Assembly: GCA_012931725.1 (NCBI GenBank)
Contig: WHSA01001031.1
Span: forward strand, 62,001 to 126,000
Direction: 5' to 3'
Origin: Litsea cubeba
Lineage: Eukaryota > Streptophyta > Magnoliopsida > Laurales > Lauraceae
Length of the DNA stretch: 64,000 bases
This document shows, piece by piece, positions 32,383 to 43,880 of the stretch. Made by a program: the position numbers and the translations under genes. Each line of letters begins with the position of its first letter. Within the stretch, counting starts at the first letter, position 1. Under the pieces are notes generated by a model, which was not told the DNA's origin, ran no database searches, and was given only the letters and a program-made list of their open reading frames with translations.

Positions 32383-33079
32383 AAGGGAGAGGAAGGCGCC
32401 ACAACGTCTTCCAATTAAAGGCGGATCTTGGGCCATCCCTGCATTCTCCATGGATAATTTTGTAGGCAGTTTTTGCAGATAACTCACCCCCTTTTGAATA
32501 GGGCTAAACTTTCTTGTCGTCTCTACTAGTGCATGGAATATAGATTTTCAATAAACTATCCACGTCAACAGAGTTATTAAAGATATTTTTAATAAGTTGG
32601 TCATTCCATCTTTTGTCTAGGCTCCACAAATCTTTAATGACAAGTTCTTGATTAATCATATTGGATAAAGGTTTCCTAAGACCCCTCTCCGTTGGAATCC
32701 AGTTACAATTCCAGACCGAAATTTGCTCCCCATTACCTTTGATCCACCCTACACTTTCGTTAATAAAATGAGTTGCTTCTACAAATCCTTTCCAAAACCA
32801 AGAGTTTCCCTTTTTAAATCTTGCCTCCCATAAAGATTTGTTCCGACAATATTTTGCTTTCAGAATCCTTGTGCTTAAACGATCTTCATTAGTTAGTCAC
32901 CTCCAACATGTTTTTGCTAGGAGTGCTAAATTGTTTTCTTTGATATCTCTAATTCCAAGCCCACCTTCTTCGATGGGGCAACATATTTCTTTCCATTTAA
33001 TGGTGTGGACATTCTTTTTATCAGATTTGTCACCCCAGAAGAAACTTCTAAACATTTTGTCCACCTCATTAGTGGTTTT

Positions 33080-34133
33080 TTAGGGTAATTGGAGAACAAA
33101 CATATTATAAACCGGGATAACAGAAACAACTGATTTTATTAGGGTACTCCTGCCTGCTTGTGAGAGTAAGGGTATTTGCCAAGACATGATTTTGCTCTTA
33201 ATTTTAAAAATAAGAGACTGAAAGCTAATGTTTCTATTCTTATTCATGATGAGGGGATTTCCTAAGTATCTTTCATTTTCGGTCATGAGCCTAACGCCTA
33301 GGACTTTATCAAGTTCTTTTTTTCTAAGGGTGCATGTTCCTTTGCTAAAATATGCGGCAGATTTATCAAAATTAACAAGTTGCCCAGAAAGAAAACAATA
33401 ATCATCAAGAATATTTTTAATAACTATGGTCTCATATAAATTAGCCTTGCAAAATAGGAGACTATCATCAGCAAAGAGAAGTTGGGATATGCTAGGTGCA
33501 GATCGAGACTTTTGCTCCATGTATGGCCCCATTTTCTTCCTCTATAAGAAGCATTCAGGAGAGGACCTCAGCACCCAAGATAAACAGGTAAGGAGAAAGG
33601 GGATCCCCTTGCCTAAGGCTTCTTATAGGTGTGACCAACCCAAATTGGGATCCATTAAGAAGGATGGAGAAAGAGACCGATGAAATACATTCCATAATAA
33701 TTTTAATAAAGTCTTCATGAAAACCAAAGGCTTCTAGAACTATTCCTAGGAAATCCCACTCTATACGGTCATAAGCTTTTGCCATATCTAGTTTTAGCCC
33801 CATAAATTTCTCCTTCCTCTTCCTTTTAAAAGAGTGGATCACCTCATGTGTTGCAATGTAATTGTCAGATATAGCTCTGCCTTCCACAAAGGCACTCTGG
33901 TAAGGCCCAATGATTTTATGAAGCACCTTTTTAAACTTGTTTGCCACTACTTTAGCAATAATTTTATAAATGACATTACATAAGCTAATGGGCCTAAAGT
34001 CATTGACTTTTTGAGGGCAACTCTTCTTTGGGATAAAAACTATAAAAGTCTTATTTAGCTTCCTAAGGGAGTACTTATTTTTAAAGAAGTCTTGCACAAG
34101 GTCTATGATATTCGACCCAATCGAATCCCACAT
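33080..34133 (-). pseudogene. LINE reverse transcriptase domain
   Basis: Two segments in different frames (33,555-34,133 and 33,080-33,532) together give a non-LTR RT. Motifs are FIPKKSCPQKVNDFRPISLC, VEGRAISDNYIATHEVIHSF, KLDMAKAYDRIEWDFL, RQGDPLSPYLFIL and the catalytic LLFADDSLLF. Later motifs include FDKSAAYFSKG and the ERYLGNPLIM block. A frame break at about 33,530-33,560 and the missing link between RQGDPLSPYLF and FADD show that it is inactive. The domain copies LINE RNA into DNA at a nicked target. Confidence 0.9.
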
Positions 34134-35044
34134 ATGTTGATAGAATTTAGCCGGGTAATCATTAGGGCCCGGAGCTTTTAGGGATTCTATTTGAACACAG
34201 CTTTTCTGACCTCCTGTTATGAGGGAACAGCTATGAGGTCTTGATTTTCTTCTGGTGTAATCAAATTAGTAATCAGGTTTTTAATCTCGCTTAGGTTTCT
34301 AGTGCCAGATGAAGTCATAGTTTGTCTTAGGGAATCACACAAAGTCTCTCCAATTTCTTCTCTACTATCCATCCAATAACCGCTATTGCTTTTGATTTTC
34401 TCAATTCGATTGTTTTTCCTTCTATTAATCGTACTTGAGTGGAAAACTTCGTGTTCTTATCTCCTTCCTTCAACCAAAGCTCCCTAGATTTTTGTTTTCA
34501 TAGTTCCTCTTCCCTACATAGGTACTCATCGAGCTTTTCGTTTAGCTTGGTTTCAATTTCCACTGAAGCAAGATTAGAATCTTTATTTCTTAATCTTTCA
34601 ATTTGAAGTCTAGTTTCAGCAATAACTTCATCAACTTTCTTGAAACTAAGTTTATTCCATTTGGTAAGGTCCTTTCCAAGGAGATAAAGGGTGCGGTCAA
34701 TATTGTTTCCATTAACCCTATAGGGTTTGGTCCATCTGTTAAGGATGATTTCCTCACAGCTCTTGTCCCTTAGCTACATGGAGTGGAATCTGAAAGGCCT
34801 AGGAAGCGATGGAGACTTTGGCTTTCCAAGAAAGAGGATGGGAGAATGGTCGGAGCCCCCGGCAGTAAGCACGGAGAAGGTTGCCTCTGGGAACAGATTT
34901 CGCCATTCAAGATTCCCAATGGCTTTGTCAAGTCTTTCCTTCACATGTGCTAGACCTTTCCTCTTGTTGGACAAAGTGAAAGCTGGGCCAGTTGATCCGA
35001 GGCCCATCATTTTAGATTTTTCCATAAACTCTATAGCATATTTG

Positions 35045-36021
35045 TAGGGGTGTGCATCGGTCGGTCGGTTCGGTTATTGACATATTTTTAACCTAACCAA
35101 AATTTTTCGGTTAATTTCAACCATTTAACCAAACCAAAATTTTTTAGAGGATTAACCATCGGTTCGGTTAACCTAAAATATCGGTTTAAATTTCGGTCGG
35201 TTCGGTTAATTCCAGTTAAGATTCCCATTTTAAAAAAAAAAAAAGGTTTTAAGATTTTATAGTGTTAGAGTTTAGGGTTCATATTATTAGAGTATAATTT
35301 TATGGGTTAAGTGTTTTATCGGTTCGGGTTAAGTTTATAACATGACTATAGTTATATAGTTTTTAGGGTTTAAAGTTTACATTCATAAGGTTTTATAGGG
35401 TTTAGGGTTCCCATTAAAAATAAAATAAAAGGTTTAAGGTTTTATAGTGTTATAGTTTAGGTTTTATATTATCATATAGTTTTATAGGTTTATTGTTTTA
35501 TCGGTTAGGGTTTAAGTTTATAACATGACTATAGTTATATAGTTAATAGAGTTTAGGATTTATATTTATAAAGTTTTATATGGTTTATGGTTCCCAATTC
35601 AAGAAAAAAGAAATTGTTTAAGGTTTTAAATTGTTGGGACCTTTAACCTTAAGATTTAGGGTTTAATGTCAATGGTTTATATTTTTTTGTCATATTATTA
35701 ATTTCATTATCATATTTAATCTTGATAAATATAAATATATAATATAATGAAGGTGCTACGTTACATGGTAACTTGGTAAGTTACTAAGTTGGTACTTGGT
35801 AACATGAATTAATACTTATTAATTGATATATGCTATATTTATTTTAAATTTTTATATAAGTATTAATAGATTTTCATATTATATACATGTACACATTTTA
35901 TTATATATATTATATATTTATATAGTATGCTATAATTTCGGTTCGGTTCGGTTAATTTGGTTAATTTTTTCTGTTAACCGAACCGTTAACCGAAAACCGA
36001 AATATTCAAATATCTTTAACT
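35045..36021. mobile_element. AT-rich insertion within the LINE (hAT-like candidate)
   Basis: The left end TAGGGGTGTGCATCGG resembles the start of many plant hAT-type non-autonomous elements. Flanking direct repeats ATATTTG lie at 35,038-35,044 and 36,022-36,028. The interior is rich in CGGTTCGGTT and AACCGAACC motifs near both ends, and two similar GGTTTTATAG-containing segments recur near 35,240 and 35,430. The right end lacks the expected matching TIR, so it may be damaged. The superfamily is not certain. Confidence 0.6.
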
Positions 36022-36063
36022 ATATTTGGCCTTTTGGGCATTAAATTCTTTGCGCCGCCATCA

Positions 36064-36073
36064 CCCCCCCCCC

Positions 36074-36124
<51 letters not shown>
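36064..36124. repeat. (C)13 and (AC)24 microsatellite
   Basis: A run of 13 C is followed directly by 24 AC dinucleotides on the plus strand, inside the LINE endonuclease region just after GDFNEI. It has probably expanded since insertion. Confidence 0.98.
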
Positions 36125-36126
<2 letters not shown>

Positions 36127-37510
36127 TTCATGTCTATTCAAAATTTCATTGAAGTCTCCTATCATCATCCAAGGTCCCACTGTTTGTTCGCCAATTTCAC
36201 TCATGGTATTCCAAAAACTTGCATTTTTCTAGTGGATATGGTGGTCCTTGGATAAAAGTAGCAAACCAAAAAAATCAGCTTCGTTAGTAATTTTGCAATG
36301 GATGAACCATTTGGCTTTACGAATAACATTTAATTTGATAGAGTCCTGCCATAGGAGTGCCAAACCACCGGCAGTGCCATTGGCTTGGACCACTTCTTTT
36401 TTTGCAAAATTCAGCTTCCTGGATAATTTATCCTTTTCCTTTTCGGATGTTTTTTGTTTCCGAAATGAATATAAAATCAGGTTGATGTTCTTTGCATAAT
36501 CTTTTTAACTTCCGACCTGTCGAGGCCGATCTAATGCCTCTACAATTCCAAACAATGCCTTTCTCAGAAGCTGAGGTTTGCTAAGAATTGTTTCCTAGTT
36601 AGGCTCTCCTTCCTTCCTTGCAAAGACTATTAGCTTAGGTTCCAAGAAACTTCTTGGTTAGGAAAATATTCCCTTCCAAAATAGTTCTCTTTATGAGCAA
36701 GCCTTGCCAGTTGCCAAGTAGAGCTCCAAAATATTGCACGTGAGGATCTTCCAATTAACTTCAAATTTTACCATGAATGAGGATTCCATCGCCCAAAGCA
36801 TGTGTGCTTGGCTGGTCATTTTCCTCTTATGACAATCATGTTGACAAAATCATGGAAAGATGAGATCTCATGTGTGTCCCATCTAAGGTCTCGTAGATCC
36901 ACATGACAAGGCAAAGAAAATTGCATAAAATAATGGGATTCTGTGTCATGTGATCCCCATGTGAACATGTGTGAGCTTCATAAAATCCACCACGTGAGTA
37001 TGTGTTTTAGTGGTGGGGACCACAACTCATGGATTCCTGAAGTTGGATTTAAGAGTGGGTCCATGGCCTGACAACTATTCTCTTTATCTCTCTCAAATTC
37101 CACCAATTCACATACCCCAATTCTTGATTTCTCCTACAAATTGAAAGAAATAAATTTATCATTAATCATATGTGAGGAATATGAACATCAACCTAACATG
37201 CCTGCTTGATGCACAAAAAATGACGAACTTCTTAAAAATAGCACATGGTGCCAAAATTAGCAGGTATGCATCGATGAAGTCAAAAAAAAAAAAAAAATTT
37301 TGGAGTGATGAATGAGATGAAAACCCCTAATTTCACAAAAGTCATGCAATTCAGTGTATTTTGACATATTTTGACCATATTTCCAAAAATAACCCCAAAT
37401 GCATAAAATCATTAAATTGAGTGCAATTCAATGAAACTGAACCTCATTAAGTCCACAAATGCAAATGAAATGATGACAAGATGACCTAATTTTGTGGACT
37501 TATCATGCCC

Positions 37511-38100
37511 CAAGGGAGTTGAAGGGTGAGATGGTCCCGGACGTTCCGCAAGATGGCGGACATTATGAGTGGAGTGCCGATGACGTAATCTGAGGACATC
37601 AAACGAGCTCTGGAGAGCCTTCATTACCCTTTGGGACTTATTCATTTTGGATGACTTAGATATGTAAATTTTGGGCCATCGACATACCATTGCCCACAAA
37701 CCTAATTCTAAACTACTTATAATCTTGTGGAAATTAATGCACTTTTGTTACTTGCATCCACTCTGTTTTTATATATGTTGTGTTTATCTTGCAATCTATG
37801 TAGATTGTATGTATTGATGATTCCGCGATTTGGTTATTTTGTTTAATAATGTTTTTTTTTTTTTTTGTCGCTCAAACTCGCATTTTTTGTAGTGACTCAT
37901 TTTATTTCAACATACTCTTTAACGTTATGCATAATGCATGAATAATTACTCCACTTTTACTCTATCCCTTGCAAACAAACATGCATTTTTTAAGAATTGT
38001 TATACATGCAACACATTATCGAATTATTAAGCTAAATCTTTTTGAATGCGTCGCCGGGTGAAGTTGGTTAATCAGGACTTCAAAGAAACAAAGATATAGA
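37511..38100. other. Probable LTR-retrotransposon remnant
   Basis: Noncoding, with a T16 run near 37,851. It continues the style of the region at 28,050-29,000, and the two would be contiguous if the MITE and the solo LTR were removed. No protein evidence. Confidence 0.35.
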
Positions 38101-38119
38101 CTCAACTCATTCAGCTATA

Positions 38120-38440
38120 GTACCAAAATATGGGATCCAGCTTTAAGAATTACAAAGTGGGTCCACCTTTAAGAATGACAATGTAGCCCCACCATTTTAG
38201 AATTGTTATACATGGGACCCACCTTTAAAAATTACAACATGAGATAAACTTTTAAGGAATTGGAGCATAAGAGCCCACCATTAGAAATATTTTCATGAAT
38301 ATCACAATGTGGGACCCACCTTTAAAAATTACAACATGAAACTCACTCTTTCAGAAATTGTGGTAGTTAGGGAAATACAAAATAGAACATCCATTTTAGG
38401 AATTATAATGTGGGGCCCACCTTTAGGAATCATGCTGTCT
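38120..38440. repeat. Degenerate tandem repeat with GGGACCCACCTTTAAAAATT motif
   Basis: Six to seven variants of (G)TGGGxCCCACCTTTAAGAATTACAA, about 40-60 bp apart, some reduced to GGCCCACC. Typical of simple decayed minisatellites. Confidence 0.7.
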
Positions 38441-39011
38441 AGTTTTCTAGCATTTGGAAATTTAGTTAGTTCATCCCAAGTTCCGGCCATTTGTATTTCA
38501 ATAACTCTCTCATGTACATAAAGCACAATCATGTATTTAAAGAATTTTATCAATCCAAGGATGGGTCATGTTTGGATTAAATCAATTATAACTAACTATA
38601 AGCACATGTGTTGATTGTCGTTATAATCGATTTGAATTTAACGAGATAGGACAATTTAAATAAAAGTAGATTTATATAGGCTCACTAACTCCCACTAAAT
38701 GTACTATAGCAAATGTCTATGTTACAATACATTCATGCCTTTTTATTTTAATACCTTCCATGTCCGCCAAAATCAGTAGTCCAAATGAGAATGAGCAAGG
38801 ACCATGACATAATTATGTTTCTATTTTTTATTATAAAAATGATAGTTTTATCCTACATCCATTAAATAAAAATAAGTATCATTATTTACAAAAAAACCAT
38901 TAATTTATTCCGAGACCCTGGTCTCTCACTCGGTAACTCTCTTACCCATGAAAGCCTAGTCATGTGTTTTAAAACTTTGATCAATCCAATGATGGGTTAT
39001 AAATGGATTGT
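38441..39011. other. AT-rich intergenic sequence
   Basis: No gene seen. A sentence-like duplicate, ATCAATCCAAxGATGGGT, occurs near 38,550 and 38,973. Confidence 0.4.
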
Positions 39012-39207
39012 TGTTAGAAAAGAGAGAGACTGAGAGAGAGAAGATTAGAGGGAGAAGAGAGAGATTTTCTTTTATCTCATTATGTGTGTAAATACAAAGA
39101 GAGAGAGAGCCTATTTATAGGCAAAGTACCCTCATAATTGAGGAATCATAATTCTAACCCTAACTCATCTAAAGTAGGCATCCACCCAAGATCCATATCT
39201 CATAACA
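39012..39207 (-). mobile_element. 3' LTR (196 bp) of the degraded copia element
   Basis: The plus strand runs TGTTAGAAAAGAGAG to CTCATAACA, so the ends are TGTTA...TAACA. On the element strand it begins TGTTATGAG and carries a TATA box, CCTATAAATAGG (39,110-39,121), followed by a CT-rich region. The polypurine tract AAGGGGGAG abuts it at 39,208-39,216. The bases to its left are ATTGT, half of an unconfirmed target duplication. Confidence 0.85.
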
Positions 39208-39220
39208 CTCCCCCTTGGAT

Positions 39221-41245
39221 TGAAAGAAACTGCGATTCAGATCTGAACATCACTAGCGGAAGACGTTCATGGCTAATTTGTAACATGACAGATTTTGAAA
39301 AATCTGATTTGGCAGCATAAATCAGCCATAGTGATCGCATAAGAACTCCATGAATTCATGACCAATAAGTGTATAATTAAAGGAGAATCAAGAAGACTAT
39401 TACCTCGAAGATTTGTAGACTTCAAATCTCTGAAAAAATAGATCCAAAGGGCCGAACTCAGACTTGCAAATAACAAACAAATTGCTGGAATTTTCTGCAG
39501 TAGTATTGCCTTTGATCTTCTTCTCTAGCTCACTTCCAAATCTGATTGGCTAAGATGGTGGGATCTTAATCTAGGAATTGAGAACTATTTTTCTAAGGAA
39601 AAATCTCAGACCTTAAGCTATATATCTTCAATGAAGAAGAAAGCAACCAAAAGCTGGACGTGTGGGACTCTTACTTTCATAGGCATGGACGTCCAAAGGG
39701 GAATATTGTGTCTCCTTTTATAGAAACTATGAGAATCCTTTCCTTAAAGACTATCTCTTCTAATTCTCATAGATGTCCTAAAAGGAAAGTATAATCTAAA
39801 GATTTATTTCTTTTTAGAAACACTCCAATTAGAAAAGAAAACTAAAAGAAACATCCCACAAACTTTAGCAATTAGTAATCCTAGTTGTACAACCCTTACT
39901 AATTTAAGTTTCTAATTCAAAAAGGAAACTTTCTTATGGGAAAACTAATCCAAAGAGGAGTCCAACTTTTCAAGTAGAGAGACCTACTTAAAGTTGGAAA
40001 CCTTACCCATGGAAATCCCATTATGGACGTCCCACATACTAATGCACACCATGGCCCACAAATAATTTATCTAGAATTAAATTCATGTATGCCATCAAAG
40101 GCCTATTTGAATTTAAACTCAAAATTATTTTTCCACTAAAAATAATTCAACCATATGTTATTTAAACATTTTAGGAAACTATGCCAATTTTGGAAAGTGA
40201 CTAGAGAAGGGACCAAAAGACATATTTGCCATTGGCTCCCAAAATGACCAAAATGTCTATGCTAAACCCATAGCAACATAAAGACCATTTTAACCTTAAC
40301 TCATTCCACTAAAGAGTTATGGTTGAACTCCAGGGACAAATATATAATATAATAAGCTCGTCATAAGATGACAGTTGTCTTCGACCTACTAAGTATAATG
40401 ACCTGAATGCCCCTCTATGTAACATCCATAATCGAGTCACGTTATCACATGTACTATCAACCTTCCCGATTACATCTAAACCTTAGAACTTCATATTCTT
40501 AACTTAATCATCATCCGGATATCATTCTCTTGGTCCAGGGAGCGACCCACAAGTTCAATATCCATATGGAACATCCATATATTAAGATCTTAGATTTTGA
40601 TGATTAATCGGATAATTCTAAAGGGACGATCATTCCATCATTAGATGGCATAGATTCTTTATTGCATCTGTACGTCCCAACTGATCAAGTCCGAGTACCC
40701 AAAACACAGAGCTGTTGACCCATGAAAAGAATCTCACCCATAGTGAATTAAAGCACAAGAACTTGACTTCGTCAGTTCATCCACAAATGCTCAAGATTAA
40801 GAGCATTGGTCACTCAGTACGTAGCATGAGGTGACTTGATCTCTCTCTATGATAGTACTATTTTAGAGATCACACCTATCATGGTCCTGTTTAATGCATT
40901 TCATATGCACTAATGAGATAAATCCGGGAAAGCCCTCCCATGACTTAGGTAAGTCACCCTGAATACATGAGAGTCTCTCATTATAACTTATACCAAGATG
41001 AAGTGCCCAGCTCCATCTTTCAGTTATGAACAAATATGTTGTTTCCAGTGTCCATGAATTAGACCTATCTGTGTGTAGACAGTACACACCTAATTCATTT
41101 ACTAGAAACAATGGACCTTACACAACCATATATATATATACATGTTTAAGCAGAAAAGAGTCTTCCATTAAATAACCAATAAATATCCAGTAACAAAAGA
41201 TGAGAGTGCAGCTAGTGGGCTTTAGGGCATACACCAATCCCAACA
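39221..41245 (-). mobile_element. Solo LTR (2,025 bp), target duplication TGGAT
   Basis: On the minus strand it begins TGTTGGGATTGGTGTATGCC and ends CAGTTTCTTTCA. Exact direct repeats TGGAT flank it at 39,216-39,220 and 41,246-41,250. A TATA box on the minus strand, CTATAAAAGGAG, is near 39,714-39,724. There is no coding sequence, so this is a solo LTR, from style a copia-type LTR. It sits beside the PPT of the degraded copia element. Confidence 0.93.
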
Positions 41246-41529
41246 TGGATGACCACTATTTAATGACAGTTGCCTCATTAAAAACTTTGCTAAGGAAAAC
41301 CTAGTGGAAAAAACCAAAGCGAAGGAAAAAAGAGTACAACATTCTTCAAGATCATTGAACTGGTATTGGACGTGCATAATGTTGCCTCGTTAAAACCTTA
41401 ACTAGGAAAACTCAGTGGGATAAAACCTAGAAATGGAAAAAGAGTACTGCGCACAAATGTCCTGGGTAGCATACTTCAGGATGCTCCCTAATAAACCACT
41501 CCCCATGATGATAGCAACCATTTACATAG

Positions 41530-42040
41530 TTTGATTATGAATTCTACACATGCCAATCTCATAAACAAACTTCTGGAATACTGATTTTGGCAAAGATTTG
41601 GTAAACAGATCAGTCAGGTTATTACTCGAACAAACTTGCTTGACTTCAATTTCATTGTTCTTCTAAAATTCACGAGTGAAGAAGAACTTTGGAGTTATAT
41701 GCTTGTCTTGTCTCCTTTAGTGAAACCTTCTCGAATCTGTTTTATGCATGCTTCATTATCTTCATAGATAATATTCGGGATACCTGAAATAGATGGTAAT
41801 TGACAAGAACTACGAACATGCTGAATCAAAGATCTTAGCCATACACATTTCCGACTGGCTTCATAAAGAGCCAAAATCTCAGCATGGTTGGAGGAAGTAG
41901 CTGCCAAAGTCTGTTTAGTAGACCGCCAAGAAATAACAGCATTACCATTAAGAAACACATAACCTGTCTGTGTTCGACCCTTATGAGGGTTAAAGAGATA
42001 ACCTGAACCTGCATATCCTACAAAATTGAAATATCTACGA
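41530..42040 (-). pseudogene. Copia RNase H and pol C-terminal fragment
   Basis: The best segment is 41,695-41,958 with SWRSTKQTLAATSSNHAEIL, then CVWLRSLIQHV, IIYEDNEACI and EGFTKGDK. These are the conserved C-terminal RNase H stretches of Ty1/copia. Lower coordinates still read as NLTDLFTKSLPKSVFQ-like sequence in a shifted frame. Upstream residues (FNPHKGRTQTGYVF) can be read above 41,958. RT is missing. Confidence 0.88.
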
Positions 42041-42176
42041 TCATAAGAATAAAAAATTCATAACTCAGTTGTTCCATGCAAATATCATAAGAATGTTTAA
42101 TACTAATCCAGTGCCTTAATTGGATTGAGTATGTACTCCTTGGCTTTGCTTCAGGCAACGGAAGTCCTTCGGTGAT

Positions 42177-42660
42177 TTATAGAACGTGGTTCTGTGTCCC
42201 AATCATCATCATCATCATTTCTATTTCATCTCTCTCTTGAATAATTATAAAGTATAGAGATCCCTTCATTATCTGGTATCGGTTAGGGGCTTCCAAAGTC
42301 TCACCAGGGACTTTCATTATTCTAGAGAGAACGGATTTTACCATAACCTTTTCAAGAGCGTTATGTGCCTCTTCGAGATGAACTTCTTCAGGAGCGTTGC
42401 GTATCTCTTCGGGAGGAACCTCTTCAGGAGCGTTACTTGCCTCTTCGGGAGGAACCTCCTCAGGAGTATTGCTTACCTTTTCGGGAGGAGCATTTTGTGC
42501 CTCTTCAGGAGGAACCTCTTCAGGCAGGTTACGTGCCTCTTCGGGAGGACGTGATGATGATTGCTCATTTCTCATTTTCTGCAGAGCTGAGTCCTTTAAA
42601 CCTATAGGGCTGTCACGCTTCTTGCATGTTTCATTTTCACATTGTGAAGTGCGTGGATCT
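42177..42660 (-). pseudogene. Copia polyprotein hinge with Pro-Glu repeats
   Basis: This open stretch of about 160 codons begins with DPRTSQCENE, the known segment between copia integrase and RT. It continues into a 42-bp repeat encoding PPEEVxNAPEEV-like units (42,362-42,548). The C-terminal end is ordinary sequence. It is separated from the RNase H fragment by a deletion that removed RT. Confidence 0.75.
42362..42548. repeat. 42-bp tandem repeat (GGAGGAACCTCTTCAGGAGCG)
   Basis: Four to five units of CTCTTCGGGAGGAACCTCTT followed by CAGGAGCGTTxC. All six reading frames stay open across it, which explains the open frames on both strands. It lies in the copia hinge. Confidence 0.95.
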
Positions 42661-43399
42661 AAATGAGACAGACTGAAAGTATTCCATGTTAGTTTTGACG
42701 TTCTTCAGGACCGGGTTGTTCTACAGGAACAATACGTTCTTCATGAACTATCTTATCTCCCGTAATGGCGAGAATATTGTCTCATCATATGGGCTCTTTC
42801 GAGCCTTCAATTATTTGCACAGGTCCAGCTATGATGGATACCTTTCGTGGAATGAACAACAACTCTGAGAAAAATTTTCTGATTTTTCATAATGGTGTGT
42901 TATAGCACTATCTGCCAAACATAGATTGTCCTCAGTTCCATGATTCATCAATATAACTATGCAATCACATGATAAAACTGAAATAATTAAACAATTCACC
43001 ATAAATTAGGACATTAATGAAAAATAAAGATCCCCATCATAAAGAAAAAGTCGAAGAAACTTCCATCTCAAATGAATTAAAAATTTTTTTTGTGAAGTTT
43101 TAAAAGTTATTGGTCTTCTAGACCATGCCAAGGGGGGCTCCCAATATAAATGCCTCATTATTCAGAGGCTGGCCGATGAAAATTTGAACAACTCCATCAT
43201 CATTCACCATCCGTGAGTGGATTTTTAGTCACAGGCCAAGATTCTAGGTTGATCGACGTTGCCGACAGGACTCACGCCCCCTGATTAGTTTGGCCATATG
43301 GGATCCATTCTGTGTGAGTCCAACACCCATAAGGTCGCCCATGGGTCCATCTTCGGATCCCTGGGCTTGATTGATCATGTGGGATTGGTCAGCCGATGA

Positions 43400-43880
43400 A
43401 AAGTTGGAACATCAGGTTCTCAACTTTAAGAATTAGAATGACTGGTTCTGTTTGAATTAGAACTTCAGGTTCATAGCACATGAATTAGAAGTGTTAAGTA
43501 TAGACAAATAAGTTGACCAATGAAAAGTTAGAACATCAGGTTCTCAACTTTGATATCAGAACTGCTGGTTCTTTCAAGACTCCAGTCTTGATTTAGAACT
43601 TCAAGTTTATAATACATGAAATTAGAACGGCAGGTTCTGTCAAATCTTCAGGTTTGAAGTAGAACTTCTGGTTTTAATAATTGATCATAACTTCTGATTC
43701 TGTCAAATCTTCAGGTTTATTTTCATAGCCTTATAATTTGTTTGGATTGGAACAAAAAACTTTAGGTTTTGATTTATGGATATGAATTTACAGGTTCATA
43801 TCAGTATTCCAACTTCTAGGACTGTTGGTCCATAGATCGGTGAACTTCAGGTTCAGATTTAAAACTTTTAGTTCTATTTT
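43400..43880. repeat. Degenerate tandem repeat with AGAACTTCAGGTTC motif
   Basis: Many variants of AATTAGAACTTCAGGTTCT, spaced 25-45 bases, with GAACATCAGGTTCTCAACTT near both 43,405 and 43,530. Its position just beyond the copia remnant suggests that it is the noncoding part of that element. Confidence 0.7.

Larger units (their letters stand above)
34774..36560 (-). pseudogene. LINE AP-like endonuclease, interrupted by an insertion
   Basis: The start lies at about 36,560 (IVWNCRGI, then FIFISETK), with further degraded sequence down to GDFNEI at about 36,140. The C-terminal half is at 34,774-35,044 (EFMEKSKMMGLGS, ERLDKAIGN, SDHSPILF). Between the halves are a (CA)24 microsatellite and a ~1-kb insertion (35,045-36,021). 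Removing the insertion at its 7-bp repeat puts the reading back in register at the join. Several other stops are present. Confidence 0.85.
31286..36573 (-). mobile_element. L1-type LINE, 5'-truncated, with 13-bp target duplication
   Basis: Flanking direct repeats AGGTTTGCTAAGA lie at 31,273-31,285 and 36,574-36,586. The tail is a T-run on the plus strand (31,286-31,295), i.e. poly(A) on the element strand, preceded by sequence typical of plant LINE 3' ends. From 5' to 3' it has endonuclease, RT, a zinc-knuckle-like region and RNase H; ORF1 is absent. It is 5'-truncated just upstream of the endonuclease start. A ~1-kb element interrupts the endonuclease. Confidence 0.95.
29751..37505 (-). mobile_element. 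Solo LTR of an LTR retrotransposon, split by a LINE (duplication TGCCC)
   Basis: The plus strand begins TGATCGACAACCCCAAG and ends GTGGACTTATCA, so the ends match as TGAT...ATCA. Direct repeats TGCCC flank it at 29,746-29,750 and 37,506-37,510. Removing the LINE leaves an LTR of about 2.45 kb with no coding sequence, so it is a solo LTR left by recombination. Orientation is minus: it starts TGATAAGTCCAC and carries a TATA-like CTATATAAGC at about 31,250-31,259 on the minus strand. The LINE inserted close upstream of that TATA. The family is probably Ty3/gypsy-like, from style only. Confidence 0.85.
39012..42900 (-). mobile_element. Degraded Ty1/copia element, minus strand, with nested solo LTR
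   Basis: On the minus strand, from high to low coordinates, there is an integrase-RT hinge, an RNase H fragment, a 3' untranslated region, the polypurine tract and a 196-bp 3' LTR (39,012-39,207). A solo LTR interrupts the polypurine tract. RT and most of integrase are missing, and no 5' LTR was found. The RNase H sequence and short LTR show that it is a Ty1/copia element. Confidence 0.8.

Noticed and set aside
37511..39000. Host gene candidate in the right flank of the solo LTR
   Set aside because: Only short open frames without motifs; the sequence resembles LTR remnants and decayed repeats.
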